64,000 bases of DNA from Mesorhizobium sp. M1E.F.Ca.ET.045.02.1.1. Its GTDB lineage: Bacteria; Pseudomonadota; Alphaproteobacteria; Rhizobiales; Rhizobiaceae. Position 1 is the first letter of the stretch, and every line of letters begins with the position of its first letter. The notes beneath the pieces are model-generated. The model was not told where the DNA came from, ran no database searches, and was given only the letters and a program-made list of their open reading frames with translations. Position numbers and translations under genes: made by a program. This document shows positions 19,692 through 28,754 of the stretch, piece after piece. Location: assembly GCF_003952485.1 (NCBI RefSeq), contig NZ_CP034447.1:3920501-3984500 (forward strand). Direction: 5' to 3'.

Positions 19692-20353
19692 GAATTTACG
19701 ACGCGCATTGCGTCGCTTCTTCTCTCCATTGCGATCCGCCAGCGCCATGATCGCGCCTGGCGTAAGCCGAGCGATTGCGCGCTAGCTCCGTCGGGCCAGC
19801 AGCGAGCGCGGTTCTGCTTTCAAGGCGTCGCAATTCGGGTGCGCGGCTGAGCAGGCGCCGTTGGCTTGGCGTCTTCGGGCCGTGTCGTGGTTGCGACCTC
19901 TGAGGATCGCATGGGTTCGCGGGTTCGCGGCAACAAGCTCACCTGAACAACCAGCCAGCTGCGGCACAGAGCCTCGGCGTTCATCCAGTTCGCAAGATCG
20001 GCATGCACCGGCGCTGTCCATGAGGAGCAACCCAACCCCGCTCTTCTGCGATGGCTTTCCTGGTCCTGTTCCGGATCTTCCACGATCAACCCTCAGGGGG
20101 GGTCCGCTCACATGGGACCTTTGTTGTCAATGCTGCATGCTAACCTCCGGAAATTTTAGAATCCAGGTCTGAGCCAATTCCAAGACACGGCTCACAGCTG
20201 AGCCCATCAACCTCACATCCGGTCGCCCTTAAAATTCGGCTGCACCAATATCCCGCATACGGCGGCCAGGCTCAGGACGACGAGACCATTCTAGCAAAAC
20301 GGCGGTTAGCCATGCGCACCCCCGGTTCGTCGACCTGGATCTGCCAGAACTGA
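19692..20353. other. Intergenic stretch next to an IS remnant
   Basis: About 660 bases without a supported gene. The part from about 20229 adjoins the 3' end of the IS110 remnant and could be its flank. No terminal repeat or target duplication could be identified. Confidence 0.4.
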
Positions 20354-20850
20354 TCAGGATTTGTTTGTGATGACGCCTTCCATCACCACACCTGATGTCA
20401 CGTACTTCCAAAGTGCCACGAGCAATTTTCGCGCCAGCGCCACGATCGTTGATTTCTTCCGACGACCTCGCGAAACCACTTGGAGAGCGCTGAATTCGGC
20501 TGATGCCTCAACCAGAGCCAAGCCGTCTGTACAAGCGTGACCCGGAGGCGGGGATTGCCGGCCTTCGACTTGTTCCCGATCGATTGAACCGCTTTGCCAC
20601 GGCGTAGGGGCAATACCCGCGTAGGAGGCGATCCGCCGGGGATTATCGAAATGGCAATATTGTGCCTCCGTCCACAAATCGTGGCGACCTCAACGCCAAT
20701 TCCCTTTATGCCCAGAGCATTTCGTGAGGCTGGTTGCTTTCTTGACCTGAGACCGAAGGAGCGCATTGCGTTCGGCTCTACAGATTTGAATCTGTTCAAG
20801 CAGCAGCTCCAGGCGAACCAGCTCTCAGCTGACCTGTCTTTTCAGGTGGA
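20354..20850 (-). mobile_element. IS110-family transposase remnant, frameshifted
   Basis: The C-terminal half of an IS110-type (DEDD) transposase is spread over several frames. One gives LELLLEQIQICRAERNALLR, another SRNALGIKGIG then KAGNPRLRVTLVQTAWLWLR, a third RRIASYAGIAPTPWQSGSID and IVALARKLLVALWKYVTSGV before the stop at 20354. The order matches the transposase_20 domain and C-terminus of IS110/IS116/IS902. The N-terminal RuvC-like part is absent and at least two frameshifts are present, so it is dead. IS110 elements lack terminal inverted repeats, so the true edges cannot be placed. Confidence 0.8.
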
Positions 20851-20930
20851 CAGGTAGGCCGGGCCCGTCTCCAGTCTTCAACTCGTCGAGGCGCTTGCGG
20901 CGGCCCTGTCGCGGCCGCTTAAGGCGGCCG

Positions 20931-22124
20931 CTACAGTTGTAGTGACGGCATCTCGCCGTCACTCACGCGCCAGATCCACGAACCGATTTGCGGGCGCGCC
21001 TCGATCATGTCGTTCAGCATCAGCTCAAATTTGTTGTCGACTCCAGCCGGCACGATGTAGAGCGCAATCGACTGACCGAGGCGCTGTATCATCGCGTTGG
21101 CGATCGGCTGCTCCGCCGGCAGGTTATATCGCAATCCCTTGATGCTCTTGTCCCTCATCCTTGCGAGGACGTCGACCAGCTTCCGTTCGTGAACGGAGTC
21201 GTACGGTATCCAGTTCTCATTCACGACCATCACTGCGATCTCCTCGATCACCGCAAGCCCCGCCGCATTGACCCCAAACGTGGCAATAGCGATAAGATGG
21301 GAGCGGTCGTCCGCCTCCCACAACGAAAATTCCCGTTCGAAGCGCGTCCGCAGGCGACGATGCAGGTCATCCTCGACCATGAACGGAAAGCCCGGCACGT
21401 GGCGAATGACCAGCTTTTGACCAACGCGAGCCGGCTCGAACTCCTTCACCTCGCCGACAAGGATCATCAGCTTGCGTGGACCCGATCCCGAAGTCGCCAG
21501 CGGCGCCAGCGCTTCAGCGCGACGCCTTTCGATCACGTCTTTTTTCTCGGCTCGGAATGCCTCCGGCACATACAGCGTCTCGGCCAGCGGGCGACCCTTA
21601 ACGACCATCTGCTTTGCAGCCTCACGCAGGTGCCACTGCACATTCCACCAATGACGTTTTCCCGCCCAAAGCGATGTCCAGACCGTCAGCTCCGCCTCGT
21701 GCCACAGATAATGCAGCAGCCCGCGCAACGACAGTTTTTTCGCCTCACTCGAAACGCTGTCTGAGCCCGGACCAGCCTGCGGCGAGGCCGCGCGACTGCC
21801 GATCTTCGACAGGCTGAAATCCAGCTTCAGCGCCGCCATCCCGGTCTGCGGGTCGAGTTGTATGGCGCTGCCCATCAGGGCGCCAAGACCCGAAAGGTCG
21901 TATGGCGACTCGTAAGACGCACATGAGGGATCGTGCTCGTCGCCGCTGAGCGGCATGCGCTTGATCACGTAAAGGCCGCCCATGCGCGCGATGTACATGG
22001 GCAGACCGTCGCCCCGGCACATGCACAACGGCCGCTCGTGCCGTTGATAAGCGATCGTCAGAGCTTCCTGAAGCTCAGGTGCATCCTCCCTATAGAGCGA
22101 ACCACAAATCCTGAACCGCCGCAT
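20931..22124 (-). CDS. DUF1173 family protein
   Basis: 397-residue protein matching the DUF1173 family of rhizobial and other proteobacterial mobile elements. The N-terminal third has RPLCMCRGDGLPMYI, and HDPSCASYESPYDLSGLG, where the cysteines suggest metal binding. The centre carries LRGLLHYLWHEAELTVW and WWNVQWHLREAA, and the C-terminal half NENWIPYDSVHERKLVD. The start at 22124 has GGAGG just upstream; a start at 22154 is less likely. Function unknown. It diverges from the DUF932/ParB block and typically accompanies it. Confidence 0.78.
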   Translation of the reverse strand: MRRFRICGSLYREDAPELQEALTIAYQRHERPLCMCRGDGLPMYIARMGGLYVIKRMPLSGDEHDPSCASYESPYDLSGLGALMGSAIQLDPQTGMAALKLDFSLSKIGSRAASPQAGPGSDSVSSEAKKLSLRGLLHYLWHEAELTVWTSLWAGKRHWWNVQWHLREAAKQMVVKGRPLAETLYVPEAFRAEKKDVIERRRAEALAPLATSGSGPRKLMILVGEVKEFEPARVGQKLVIRHVPGFPFMVEDDLHRRLRTRFEREFSLWEADDRSHLIAIATFGVNAAGLAVIEEIAVMVVNENWIPYDSVHERKLVDVLARMRDKSIKGLRYNLPAEQPIANAMIQRLGQSIALYIVPAGVDNKFELMLNDMIEARPQIGSWIWRVSDGEMPSLQL

Positions 22125-22355
22125 CACCTCCAAAGCTCCAGGTCGCCGCCGCATCCCTGTGAGCCCATTGAGTCACGCCTTTGCAACAAGCGCAACCCGC
22201 TCGCTTGGATAATCGTGCGACCCAGAGCAGGGCAGTCGCCGAGTTTGCCTTTTGCAACGAATGACTGACGCAGCCGAGGCCTTGGTGCAGATAATTGATG
22301 TTCCTATGGCATGAGCGATCGCGGCGTTGGTGCCCTTCCGGCATTGGCCGGCGCT

Positions 22356-22437
22356 GGAGAGGCAGAGGGGAGGCCGGGATGCGATGGCGGGTCGAGGCCA
22401 GGAGAGAGGCTCCCGGCACCCGTCGCGGAGAAAGATC
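22356..22437 (+). promoter_or_regulatory. Structured purine-rich leader A, upstream of DUF932 gene
   Basis: The 80 bases before the DUF932 start contain GGAGAGGCAGAGGGG (22356-22370) and then a nested hairpin: CGGGT (22388-22392) with ACCCG (22418-22422), enclosing GCC/GGC and GGAG/CTCC around an AGAGG loop. The start codon follows 14-16 bases later. The same arrangement recurs before the ParB and methyltransferase-helicase genes. It may be an mRNA leader or protein-binding site; no match to a named riboswitch is recognised. Confidence 0.5.
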
Positions 22438-23634
22438 ATGACCCATATGGAGATTCTGGCGCCGTCACGCACGACGCCCAATGGTTACAAGGTCGATGTC
22501 AGCCGCGGCCAGCGTATCGGGCGCGTGTCATCGGAATGGTTCAACCGGCCTGACGACGACCGTTACCTGTCGCTCACCGACCTCAACAGTGCTGTGAAGC
22601 GGCGGTCCGAACGCAGCAAGACGCGCATCGTGGAAAGCGAGGCGATCCGCGTCGAAGCATCCCGCGACAATCCCGAGCGGCTCACCCTCATGCTCCCGGA
22701 TGGCAATATGCCGGTTACGCCGACACACTGGAGCTTTGGCCAACTCGCCAGCCTGGTCGGTGCGCCTACGACTTATCTGCGCCAGCTGCCAGCCGCGCTT
22801 GCCGGGATCAATCTGCAGTATGGCCTATCCACGCACCGCGCCGAGCAAGTAAAAACGCTCGAGATCGAGAACGGCCGTCTGGAGCTTCGAGCCATTACAG
22901 GTCCAGATTACGGCAGAATATTCGACTCAGAACTGATCGACGCCGTTCAAAAGATCGCCGGCAACGGCACCGGCGACACGCGCTGGAAGGTACCGGGCGT
23001 ACTCGACTGGTCAACAGGCTTCTACAACCCCAACGTCGATATCTCGAAGGACACGACAACGCTCTATGCCTCGGACCGCGACATCTTTGTGTTCCTGGTC
23101 GACGACCTCAATCCCATCGAAGCCGGCCGGTTGCCCAACGGCGAACCGGATCTCTACTTCCGCGGATTCTACGCCTGGAACAGCGAGGTCGGCTCGAAAA
23201 CCCTAGGAATCGCAAGCTTTTACCTGCGAGCCGTATGCCAAAATCGCAATCTGTGGGGCGTCGAGGATTTCCAGGAAATCACCATCCGTCACTCCAAATA
23301 CGCCGCCTCGCGCTTTGCGCTGGAAGCCGAACCGGCGCTGATCCAGTTCGCGGAATCCTCGCCCATGCCCTTCGTCAACGGCATCAAGGCAGCGCGCGAG
23401 CGCGTTGTTGCCCGCAACGACGATGATCGGACGACATTCCTGCGCAAGCGCGGCTTCTCGAAAGGCGAAACCACGAAGATTATCGATGCTGTGCTCACCG
23501 ACGAAGGCCATCCGCCGGCATCGGTGTTCGACTTCGTCCAAGGCATCACGCGCGTTGCGCGCGACAAGCAGCATCAGGATGTGCGGCTCGAAATGGAAGG
23601 CAAAGCCAAGAAGCTCCTCGACCTCGTCCACTGA
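22438..23634 (+). CDS. DUF932 domain protein (phage/plasmid-like)
   Basis: 398-residue protein of the DUF932 family found on plasmids, phages and ICEs. Typical segments are TPTHWSFGQLASLVGAPTTY, ELRAITGPDYGRIFDSELID, TTLYASDRDIFVFLVDD, GFYAWNSEVGSKTLGIASFY and HSKYAASRF. The ATG at 22438 has GGAGAAAG upstream; a long open extension 5' of it overlaps the leader and is not used. The function is unknown, though the family travels with conjugative elements. First gene of the plus-strand block and separated from the next by a hairpin. Confidence 0.85.
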   Translation: MTHMEILAPSRTTPNGYKVDVSRGQRIGRVSSEWFNRPDDDRYLSLTDLNSAVKRRSERSKTRIVESEAIRVEASRDNPERLTLMLPDGNMPVTPTHWSFGQLASLVGAPTTYLRQLPAALAGINLQYGLSTHRAEQVKTLEIENGRLELRAITGPDYGRIFDSELIDAVQKIAGNGTGDTRWKVPGVLDWSTGFYNPNVDISKDTTTLYASDRDIFVFLVDDLNPIEAGRLPNGEPDLYFRGFYAWNSEVGSKTLGIASFYLRAVCQNRNLWGVEDFQEITIRHSKYAASRFALEAEPALIQFAESSPMPFVNGIKAARERVVARNDDDRTTFLRKRGFSKGETTKIIDAVLTDEGHPPASVFDFVQGITRVARDKQHQDVRLEMEGKAKKLLDLVH

Positions 23635-23693
23635 TCCCCGCCCAGGCCGGCGATCTACATACCGCATGCCGGCGTCCCTCTCATCGCCACTTC

Positions 23694-23730
23694 AAGGCGC
23701 CGTCCCCACAACCACGAGGGCGGCGCCTTT
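23694..23730 (+). terminator. GC-rich hairpin after DUF932 gene
   Basis: AAGGCGCCG (23694-23702) pairs perfectly with CGGCGCCTT (23721-23729), followed by a short T-run. A second small hairpin (GGACC/GGTCC) lies at 23740-23753. Weak intrinsic terminator or RNA-processing hairpin. Confidence 0.5.
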
Positions 23731-23792
23731 CGTCGTGACGGACCACGAGGTCCGAAGGCGGGCTTTCGATCGTCCGTCATGGAGCGCCACCC

Positions 23793-24014
23793 ATGCACGA
23801 TACTGCCAAGATCCAAATGCCGCTGCTGACAGCTGACCAGCGCGGACAGTTCCTCGCCAACGGCCGCCAGAGCGATCGCGATCATGTCCCGGTGGTCAAG
23901 TTCTTCAATCCGGTTGGGATCCGCACCTGGCTTGCAACCGAGCTTGATGCTGACGGCGACATCCCAGGCGTCGGAGCCATGTCCGCACCGGCCGAACCGA
24001 GGACCGCGCCATGA
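23793..24014 (+). CDS. DUF2958 domain fragment
   Basis: 73-residue protein whose first 50 residues match the start of DUF2958: MPLLTADQRGQFLANGRQSD, then PVVKFFNPVGIRTWLATELD. The family is normally about 110-120 residues and continues with a glycine-rich second half, which is missing; the frame ends with an unrelated APAEPRTAP. The stop overlaps the next start as ATGA (24011-24014), so the truncated gene may still be translated. It is either a deletion derivative or a short family member. Function unknown. Confidence 0.6.
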   Translation: MHDTAKIQMPLLTADQRGQFLANGRQSDRDHVPVVKFFNPVGIRTWLATELDADGDIPGVGAMSAPAEPRTAP

Positions 24015-24211
24015 GCGGTCGCCCCATTCTCCAGCTCTACACCACTCTTGCCGAGTTCGAGACCCTGCACGAGCGGCACGATCGTACGCGCAGCACCAGC
24101 AAGACGGTCACCGTCGATCGCCAGGCGCTCATCCACATCCTCATGGACCATGCCCGCATGCTCGACGCGCTGTGCAAGGCTGGACGAGTCGATGTCGCCG
24201 AACCGCATTGA
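24011..24211 (+). CDS. Small hypothetical protein
   Basis: 66-residue protein with the start overlapping the previous stop (ATGA). It reads MSGRPILQLYTTLAEFETLH and TVTVDRQALIHILMDHARML, a small, probably helical fold without recognisable motif. The translational coupling and lack of gaps suggest it belongs to the same mRNA as the DUF2958 fragment. Unknown function. Confidence 0.6.
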   Translation: MSGRPILQLYTTLAEFETLHERHDRTRSTSKTVTVDRQALIHILMDHARMLDALCKAGRVDVAEPH

Positions 24212-24242
24212 GGCCACCGGCTTGCGCCGGCGCGGCGGCGGC

Positions 24243-24329
24243 GAGAGGCAGAGGGCGGAGGAGAGGGTTCCTGACGGGTTTGGAGGTTCGGGGAGAGTTC
24301 CCGGGCCGCCCGTCATGGAGACCCTGACC
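24243..24329 (+). promoter_or_regulatory. Structured purine-rich leader B, upstream of parB-like gene
   Basis: GAGAGGCAGAGGG (24243-24255) is identical to the same block in leader A. It is followed by GACGGG (24273-24278) pairing with CCCGTC (24309-24314) and an inner CGGG/CCCG hairpin (24289-24303) with a GAGAG-containing loop. The ribosome site and ATG follow directly. Similar to the leaders at 22356 and 29954. Confidence 0.5.
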
Positions 24330-26462
24330 ATGGCAAAAAGCGCCATTCAGAAGATCGCAATGAACCCCTCGGAGAACATCGCCTACGACAAGCTGGTCCT
24401 GTCGCAGCAGAATGTCCGCCGGGTGAAGGACGGCGTCACCATCGAGCAACTCGCCGAGGACATCGGTCGGCGCAAGCTCTTGCAGAGCCTGAACGTCCGT
24501 CCCGTTCTCGCTGGAGACGGCGAGGAGACCGGCACCTATGAAGTGCCCGCCGGCGGCCGCCGCTATCTCGCGCTCGGCATTCTCGTCAAGCAGAAGCGCT
24601 TGGCGAAGAACGAGCCGATCCCCTGCATCGTCAATCGCAGCGGAACGACGTCGGCCGAGGAGGACTCGCTTGCCGAGAACGTGCATCGCGAGAACCTGCA
24701 TCCACTCGACCAGTTCCGCGCGTTCAAGGCACTGAAGGAGCAGAGTCTCGACATCCAAGAGATCGCCGCCCGCTTCTTCGTATCGGCAGCCACCGTCAAG
24801 CAGCGCCTGAGGCTTGCCTCGGTATCGCCAAAGCTGCTTGAGCTTTACGAGAAGGACGAAATCCGCCTCGACCAGATCATGGCGTTCTCGATCTCCAACG
24901 ACCATGCCCGCCAGGAGCAGGTCTGGGAACGCATCTCCGGCAATCCGCACATGCAGGAGCCCTATTACATCCGGCGCCTGCTGACGGAGACCACGGTTCG
25001 CGCCGATGATCGCCGTGCGGTCTATGTCGGCGCCGAGGCATACGAAGCTGCTGGCGGCGTCATCCTGCGCGACCTGTTCGAGCAGGATTCCGGCGGCTGG
25101 TTCCAGGATGCGGCACTGCTCGAGCAACTGGTCTTCGACAGGCTGAAGATCGACGCCGAGACCATCCGCGCCGACGGATGGAAGTGGGTCGAGGCGGCGA
25201 TCAGCTTCCCCTATGGCCACACCTCCGGCATGCGGCGGGTCTATGCTGAACCCGCGGAAATGAGCGCAGAGGAGATTGCCCGCCACGACGCGGTGAAGGC
25301 GGAGTACGATGCGCTCGACGCCAAATATGCCGAGATGGAAGACGCCGACCAGGAGATCGAGGACAGGCTCGATCAGCTCGGCGCCGAGCTCGACGGTTTT
25401 GGCGATCGTCCCCAGGTCTACGATCCGGCGCAGAAGGCCATTGCCGGGGCGTTCGTCACGCTCGGCGCCAACGGCCAGTTGCAGGTAGAAGCCGGCTTCG
25501 TTCGTCCCGAGGATGAACCCCGCGTCGAGGTGGACGATGACGAGGAGGCCGACGGCAGGGCTCGCGACGCGTCGCAGTTCGACGAGAACGGCGCCAATGG
25601 CGTCGTCGTGAACGGCCGGTCCACGAACGGCGGATCCGAAGCGACCGAGGAGCCCGAGGAAGAAGGCATCAAGCCTCTGCCGGAACGGCTTGTCTTCGAC
25701 CTCACCGCGCAGAAGACGCTGGCGCTGCGCAACGCGCTGGCGAGCGACGTCGACGTCGCCTTCGTCGCCGTTCTCCATGCCCTCGTGCTGCAGGTGTTCT
25801 ACCGCTTCGCCAAGGACAGCTGCCTCGAGGTCACTTTTGCGAGCAACAGTTTTGGCCAGGTCCAGGGCCTTGCTGAGACTGCTTGGGCCAAGGAGATCGC
25901 GGAGCGTCACGAGGCATGGGATAGGGATATGCCAGACAGCGACAAGCTCTGGGACTTCCTGCTCGGCCTCGACGAAGCGAGCCGCAAGGCGCTGTTCGCG
26001 CACTGCGCGTCCCTCTCGCTCAACGCCGTGGTCGAGCCCTGGAACAAGCGTCCGGGTGCGCTGGCCCATGCCGATGCGCTCGCCGCGACGCTCGGCTTCG
26101 ACATGGTCACCGCCGGCTGGGAACCGACCGTCGACAACTATCTCGGCCGCGTCACCAAGGCCAGGATCGTCCAGGCGGTGCGCGAGGCCCGCGGCGAGGA
26201 CTCCGCGCAACTGATCGACCACATGAAGAAGGACTTGATGGCCCGTGAGGCCGCTCGCCTTCTCGAAGGGTCGAACTGGCTGCCCGAGCCGCTGCGCCTC
26301 GCTGGTGACGACTCGTCAGTCGACGCCGGCGAGACCGTCACCGCGGACGAGACGGCTCTTGACGGCGATGCCGCCGAGCTGCCGGCCTTCCTCGCCGACG
26401 CAGCGTCCGAGGAACCGACCGTCGCCGACGAGGAAACAGACCAGCTAGAGGCCGCCGAGTAA
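24330..26462 (+). CDS. Large ParB/Spo0J-like nuclease-domain protein
   Basis: 710-residue protein. Residues about 10-120 form a ParB N-terminal domain (LVLSQQNVRRVKDGVTIEQL, GGRRYLALGIL, SLAENVHRENLHPLDQFRAF), followed by an HTH (EIAARFFVSAATVKQRLRLA) near residues 150-190. The rest is long, with an acidic, coiled-coil-like stretch (EEIARHDAVKAEYDALDAKY) and an acidic tail. It is twice the size of chromosomal ParB and typical of plasmid/ICE ParB-like proteins. The start at 24330 has GGAG in the preceding CATGGAG, as in neighbouring genes; upstream in-frame starts lie in the leader. Probably binds element DNA for partition or gene control. Confidence 0.85.
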   Translation: MAKSAIQKIAMNPSENIAYDKLVLSQQNVRRVKDGVTIEQLAEDIGRRKLLQSLNVRPVLAGDGEETGTYEVPAGGRRYLALGILVKQKRLAKNEPIPCIVNRSGTTSAEEDSLAENVHRENLHPLDQFRAFKALKEQSLDIQEIAARFFVSAATVKQRLRLASVSPKLLELYEKDEIRLDQIMAFSISNDHARQEQVWERISGNPHMQEPYYIRRLLTETTVRADDRRAVYVGAEAYEAAGGVILRDLFEQDSGGWFQDAALLEQLVFDRLKIDAETIRADGWKWVEAAISFPYGHTSGMRRVYAEPAEMSAEEIARHDAVKAEYDALDAKYAEMEDADQEIEDRLDQLGAELDGFGDRPQVYDPAQKAIAGAFVTLGANGQLQVEAGFVRPEDEPRVEVDDDEEADGRARDASQFDENGANGVVVNGRSTNGGSEATEEPEEEGIKPLPERLVFDLTAQKTLALRNALASDVDVAFVAVLHALVLQVFYRFAKDSCLEVTFASNSFGQVQGLAETAWAKEIAERHEAWDRDMPDSDKLWDFLLGLDEASRKALFAHCASLSLNAVVEPWNKRPGALAHADALAATLGFDMVTAGWEPTVDNYLGRVTKARIVQAVREARGEDSAQLIDHMKKDLMAREAARLLEGSNWLPEPLRLAGDDSSVDAGETVTADETALDGDAAELPAFLADAASEEPTVADEETDQLEAAE

Positions 26463-26482
26463 ACGGCCTCCTGCTTCGCACC

Positions 26483-26509
26483 GGGCCCGGCATCCCCGCC
26501 GGGCCCTTT
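26483..26509 (+). terminator. GC-rich hairpin after parB-like gene
   Basis: GGGCCCGG (26483-26490) pairs with CCGGGCCC (26499-26506), followed by TTTA. Twenty bases downstream comes the next ribosome site, so it sits between two genes of the same block. Confidence 0.55.
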
Positions 26510-26533
26510 ATGTATTCCGACATGGAGATCCGC

Positions 26534-27002
26534 ATGTCAGCCCACATCGTTTACGATTCCGCCCCGTTGGGGAGCGTCATCCGATACTTTGATTCAACAC
26601 CAAAGCCGCTGGCCCGTTTCAGAAAGAAGCTCTCCGCCTGGGAGAGCCGCAATGGCACCGGCCGCCTGGTGAAGAAGGAGCCGCCGCGAACGCGCGCGAC
26701 CTACAGCTCGCCAGCATATTTTACCCTGCATGAGGGCGATTTCGGAGAGGGCGGCGTTGTCGTCATCTCAGTCCGTCGCACCTACTCCGTAGAGAGCAAC
26801 CTGCGTCGTCGAACGTCCGGCGATCGGCATGGTCCGCGTACTGCAGGATCTCGGCGACAGCCCGGAGCTGGTGCATCTCGCCCGGGACCGCGAGGCGGCC
26901 GAACGCTGGCTCGCGAACAACCGGTATAGCCGAGCCTATCTCGAAGAGGTCTCAGCCGACGAAGTCGGCGCCGACATCATCGAGGGCCGCGCGGCAGCCT
27001 GA
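26534..27002 (+). pseudogene. Conserved small gene split by a frameshift
   Basis: The frame from ATG 26534 (ribosome site GGAG) reads MSAHIVYDSAPLGSVIRYFD and continues normally to VVVISVRRTYSVESNL near 26800. There it turns into arginine/glycine junk, while another frame picks up protein-like sequence: VVERPAIGMVRVLQDLGDSP, then ERWLANNRYSRAYLEEVSAD to a stop at 27000-27002. One single-base change would give a protein of about 155 residues. Either a true mutation or a sequencing slip; the second half has its own ATG at 26829 and could be made alone (57 residues). Function unknown. Confidence 0.65.
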
Positions 27003-27030
27003 CTTCTACACCGAATAAACCAACCACCGA

Positions 27031-27065
27031 CAGGCCCGGGATCGCGCGAGTGATCGCCGGGCCTG
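27031..27065 (+). terminator. GC-rich hairpin between small genes
   Basis: CAGGCCCGG (27031-27039) pairs with CCGGGCCTG (27057-27065), with an inner ATC/GAT pair. A weak T-rich tail (TTCCGTTTC) follows, then the next ribosome site. Confidence 0.55.
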
Positions 27066-27086
27066 TTCCGTTTCATGGAGATCGAC

Positions 27087-27479
27087 ATGTTCGACTGGAC
27101 CAGAAGTTGCTCCTATGACGAGCAGCAGAAAAGACGCTTTCACACGACCGCCCGCTCGCGGCTGAAGAAACTCGCTGCAGAACTGGCGCTGCCGCCTGGC
27201 AGCTTTGACCTGCGTTCGAACAAGGCGGGTATCGCCGTTTCCGGCGAAATTACCCTGCACCATGACCGGGTATACATCCAGGTTGGTCAGTTCGCCATGT
27301 CCTCCGGCCACGGCATCCTGATCCGCACCTGCAAGGGCCGCAAGGATTATACCGGCGGAGCCAATCACTTCGTAGCGCTCGCCATGCTCGACGACGTTCC
27401 GGCGCTCGCGGCCGCCGTCCGCGCCATCACCGGTATCGGGCGCGAAGCAGCACAGCCCGCCGATCGCCGCGCCGCCTGA
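27087..27479 (+). CDS. Hypothetical protein of the mobile-element block
   Basis: 130-residue protein starting MFDWTRSCSYDEQQKRRFHT with a GGAG ribosome site nine bases upstream (the in-frame ATG at 27075 contains that site). It has LPPGSFDLRSNKAGIAVSGE, then VYIQVGQFAMSSGHGILIRT and CKGRKDYTGGANHFV, a compact beta-rich core, and an alanine-rich helical C-terminus. No known domain is recognised. It follows the frameshifted gene after a hairpin. Confidence 0.7.
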   Translation: MFDWTRSCSYDEQQKRRFHTTARSRLKKLAAELALPPGSFDLRSNKAGIAVSGEITLHHDRVYIQVGQFAMSSGHGILIRTCKGRKDYTGGANHFVALAMLDDVPALAAAVRAITGIGREAAQPADRRAA

Positions 27480-27565
27480 AGCAGCCCCACGATTCCCCAC
27501 CGCCGACCCTCTCTCGCCGTAGCACCCCCGCGCGGCGGGAGGCCCGGCTATTCCGGAGACATGTC

Positions 27566-28195
27566 ATGTCCACCCATCCCCCGTTCCGAAAGGTGTTCGA
27601 GGGCGTTGCGACCCGGTCGCAGATGTTTGCCCTATTCGATCGTCACAGCGATACGCCGGGTGTCGATCCCCTGTCCGGCGTGCCGTATGCGTCGGAGTGG
27701 TTCGAGATTTCGGCCAGCGAATACCACTTCATGCTCGGACTTCTGCCGCCGCTCTTCCAGCGAACCGGCATGTTCGGCATGTCCGAATACAAGGCCGGCA
27801 ATGTCACCAGCGTCTTCTTCGCGATCAGGATCCGCGGCCGCGAACGGTGGTTCCACGGCTTCTGCGATCTCTCCGACAAACGCAGCCCCGATGCCATGCG
27901 GGCAGCGATCATCGCGCATGAGACGGGTGCGGTCGACAGCATGACGCGCGAGGAAAAGCTCGAGGCGATCTGGTCCGCCACACATGCGGACTTCAGGGGC
28001 ATCGCTGGCGAGACTAACCCCAATGCCTGGCCACTGGAGCATCATGGCAAGCGGACCATCCTTGTTTACACCGTCGGGCAGGGCACGACCCTCAAGCTTC
28101 TGGAGGATCTGACCGACGAAGAGATCGACAGCCTCATGCCGGCAGTCCACGCACGATCGAAGAAGAGAGGGGGCAACGATGCGAAACCATCGTAA
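27566..28195 (+). CDS. DUF1419 family protein
   Basis: 209-residue protein resembling the DUF1419 family of Rhizobiales plasmids and islands. Features: FRKVFEGVATRSQMFALFDR, EWFEISASEYHFMLGLLPPL, RGRERWFHGFCDLSDKRSP and LEDLTDEEIDSLMPAVHARS. The ATG at 27566 has GGAG eight bases upstream. It overlaps the next gene by 17 bases, so both are likely co-translated. Function unknown; members occur near ParB-like and methyltransferase-helicase genes as here. Confidence 0.75.
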   Translation: MSTHPPFRKVFEGVATRSQMFALFDRHSDTPGVDPLSGVPYASEWFEISASEYHFMLGLLPPLFQRTGMFGMSEYKAGNVTSVFFAIRIRGRERWFHGFCDLSDKRSPDAMRAAIIAHETGAVDSMTREEKLEAIWSATHADFRGIAGETNPNAWPLEHHGKRTILVYTVGQGTTLKLLEDLTDEEIDSLMPAVHARSKKRGGNDAKPS

Positions 28196-28616
28196 GCCGC
28201 CGCGACAGGCGGACGAGCCGACCTGGGAGGCGCACTCCGCTTACACTGCCGACCTTGGAGCTCCGGACAGGTGCCGATACCGGCGCACACCGCCCGGCTC
28301 CCCGACCGTCGCCGATCTGGTTTGGCCCGGCGATACGGTCTCGACCTCCTACGGCACCGGGGGTGTCGTGATCGAGGTGAAGGAATACTTCTATGCGGCA
28401 CCGACGGGCGAGACGCTGTCGCATTTTACCATCGTCTACGTGCCGCCCGATCGCGCTGAAAAATACCGCGATACCGACCGTCACTGGATCAATGAATTCG
28501 TCGCGGTCGGCGATCGCATCCTGATGCTTTTCGAAGCTAATGCGGATGAGGTCTTCGTCGTCGACCGTGCCCGACCGGCCGAAATCCCTCCTTTCCGCAC
28601 CGTCCTGATCACCTAG
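28179..28616 (+). CDS. Hypothetical protein
   Basis: 145-residue protein overlapping the end of the DUF1419 gene. The first 45 residues are basic and proline-rich; the rest is a beta-rich fold with VADLVWPGDTVSTSYGTGGV, VIEVKEYFYAAPTGETLSHF and INEFVAVGDRILMLFEANAD. The GTGGVV segment recalls SH3-like barrels that bind nucleic acid, but this is only an impression. Unknown function. Confidence 0.65.
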   Translation: MRNHRKPPRQADEPTWEAHSAYTADLGAPDRCRYRRTPPGSPTVADLVWPGDTVSTSYGTGGVVIEVKEYFYAAPTGETLSHFTIVYVPPDRAEKYRDTDRHWINEFVAVGDRILMLFEANADEVFVVDRARPAEIPPFRTVLIT

Positions 28617-28706
28617 CTAGAAACTAAATCGATCAGGACGACATCACCGATCGCCGGTTTCGGCGCGCCGACTGGAACCGGACCGAGTCCCCGACTTCCC
28701 TTCCCT

Positions 28707-28730
28707 GCCCGGCGCTTGCGTCGGGCATCG
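28707..28730 (+). terminator. Hairpin before small hypothetical gene
   Basis: GCCCGGCG (28707-28714) pairs with CGTCGGGC (28719-28726) with one G-T pair and a 4-base loop; a T-run follows within nine bases. Same layout as other hairpins in this block. Confidence 0.5.
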
Positions 28731-28754
28731 CTTTTCCATGACTGGAGCAAGACC

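Noticed and set aside
20354..20850. An active IS110 element
   Set aside because: The N-terminal catalytic half is missing and the remaining sequence is spread over several frames.
24141..26222. 693-codon minus-strand open frame opposite the ParB-like gene
   Set aside because: Antisense shadow of a clear gene; no ribosome site or recognisable domain.
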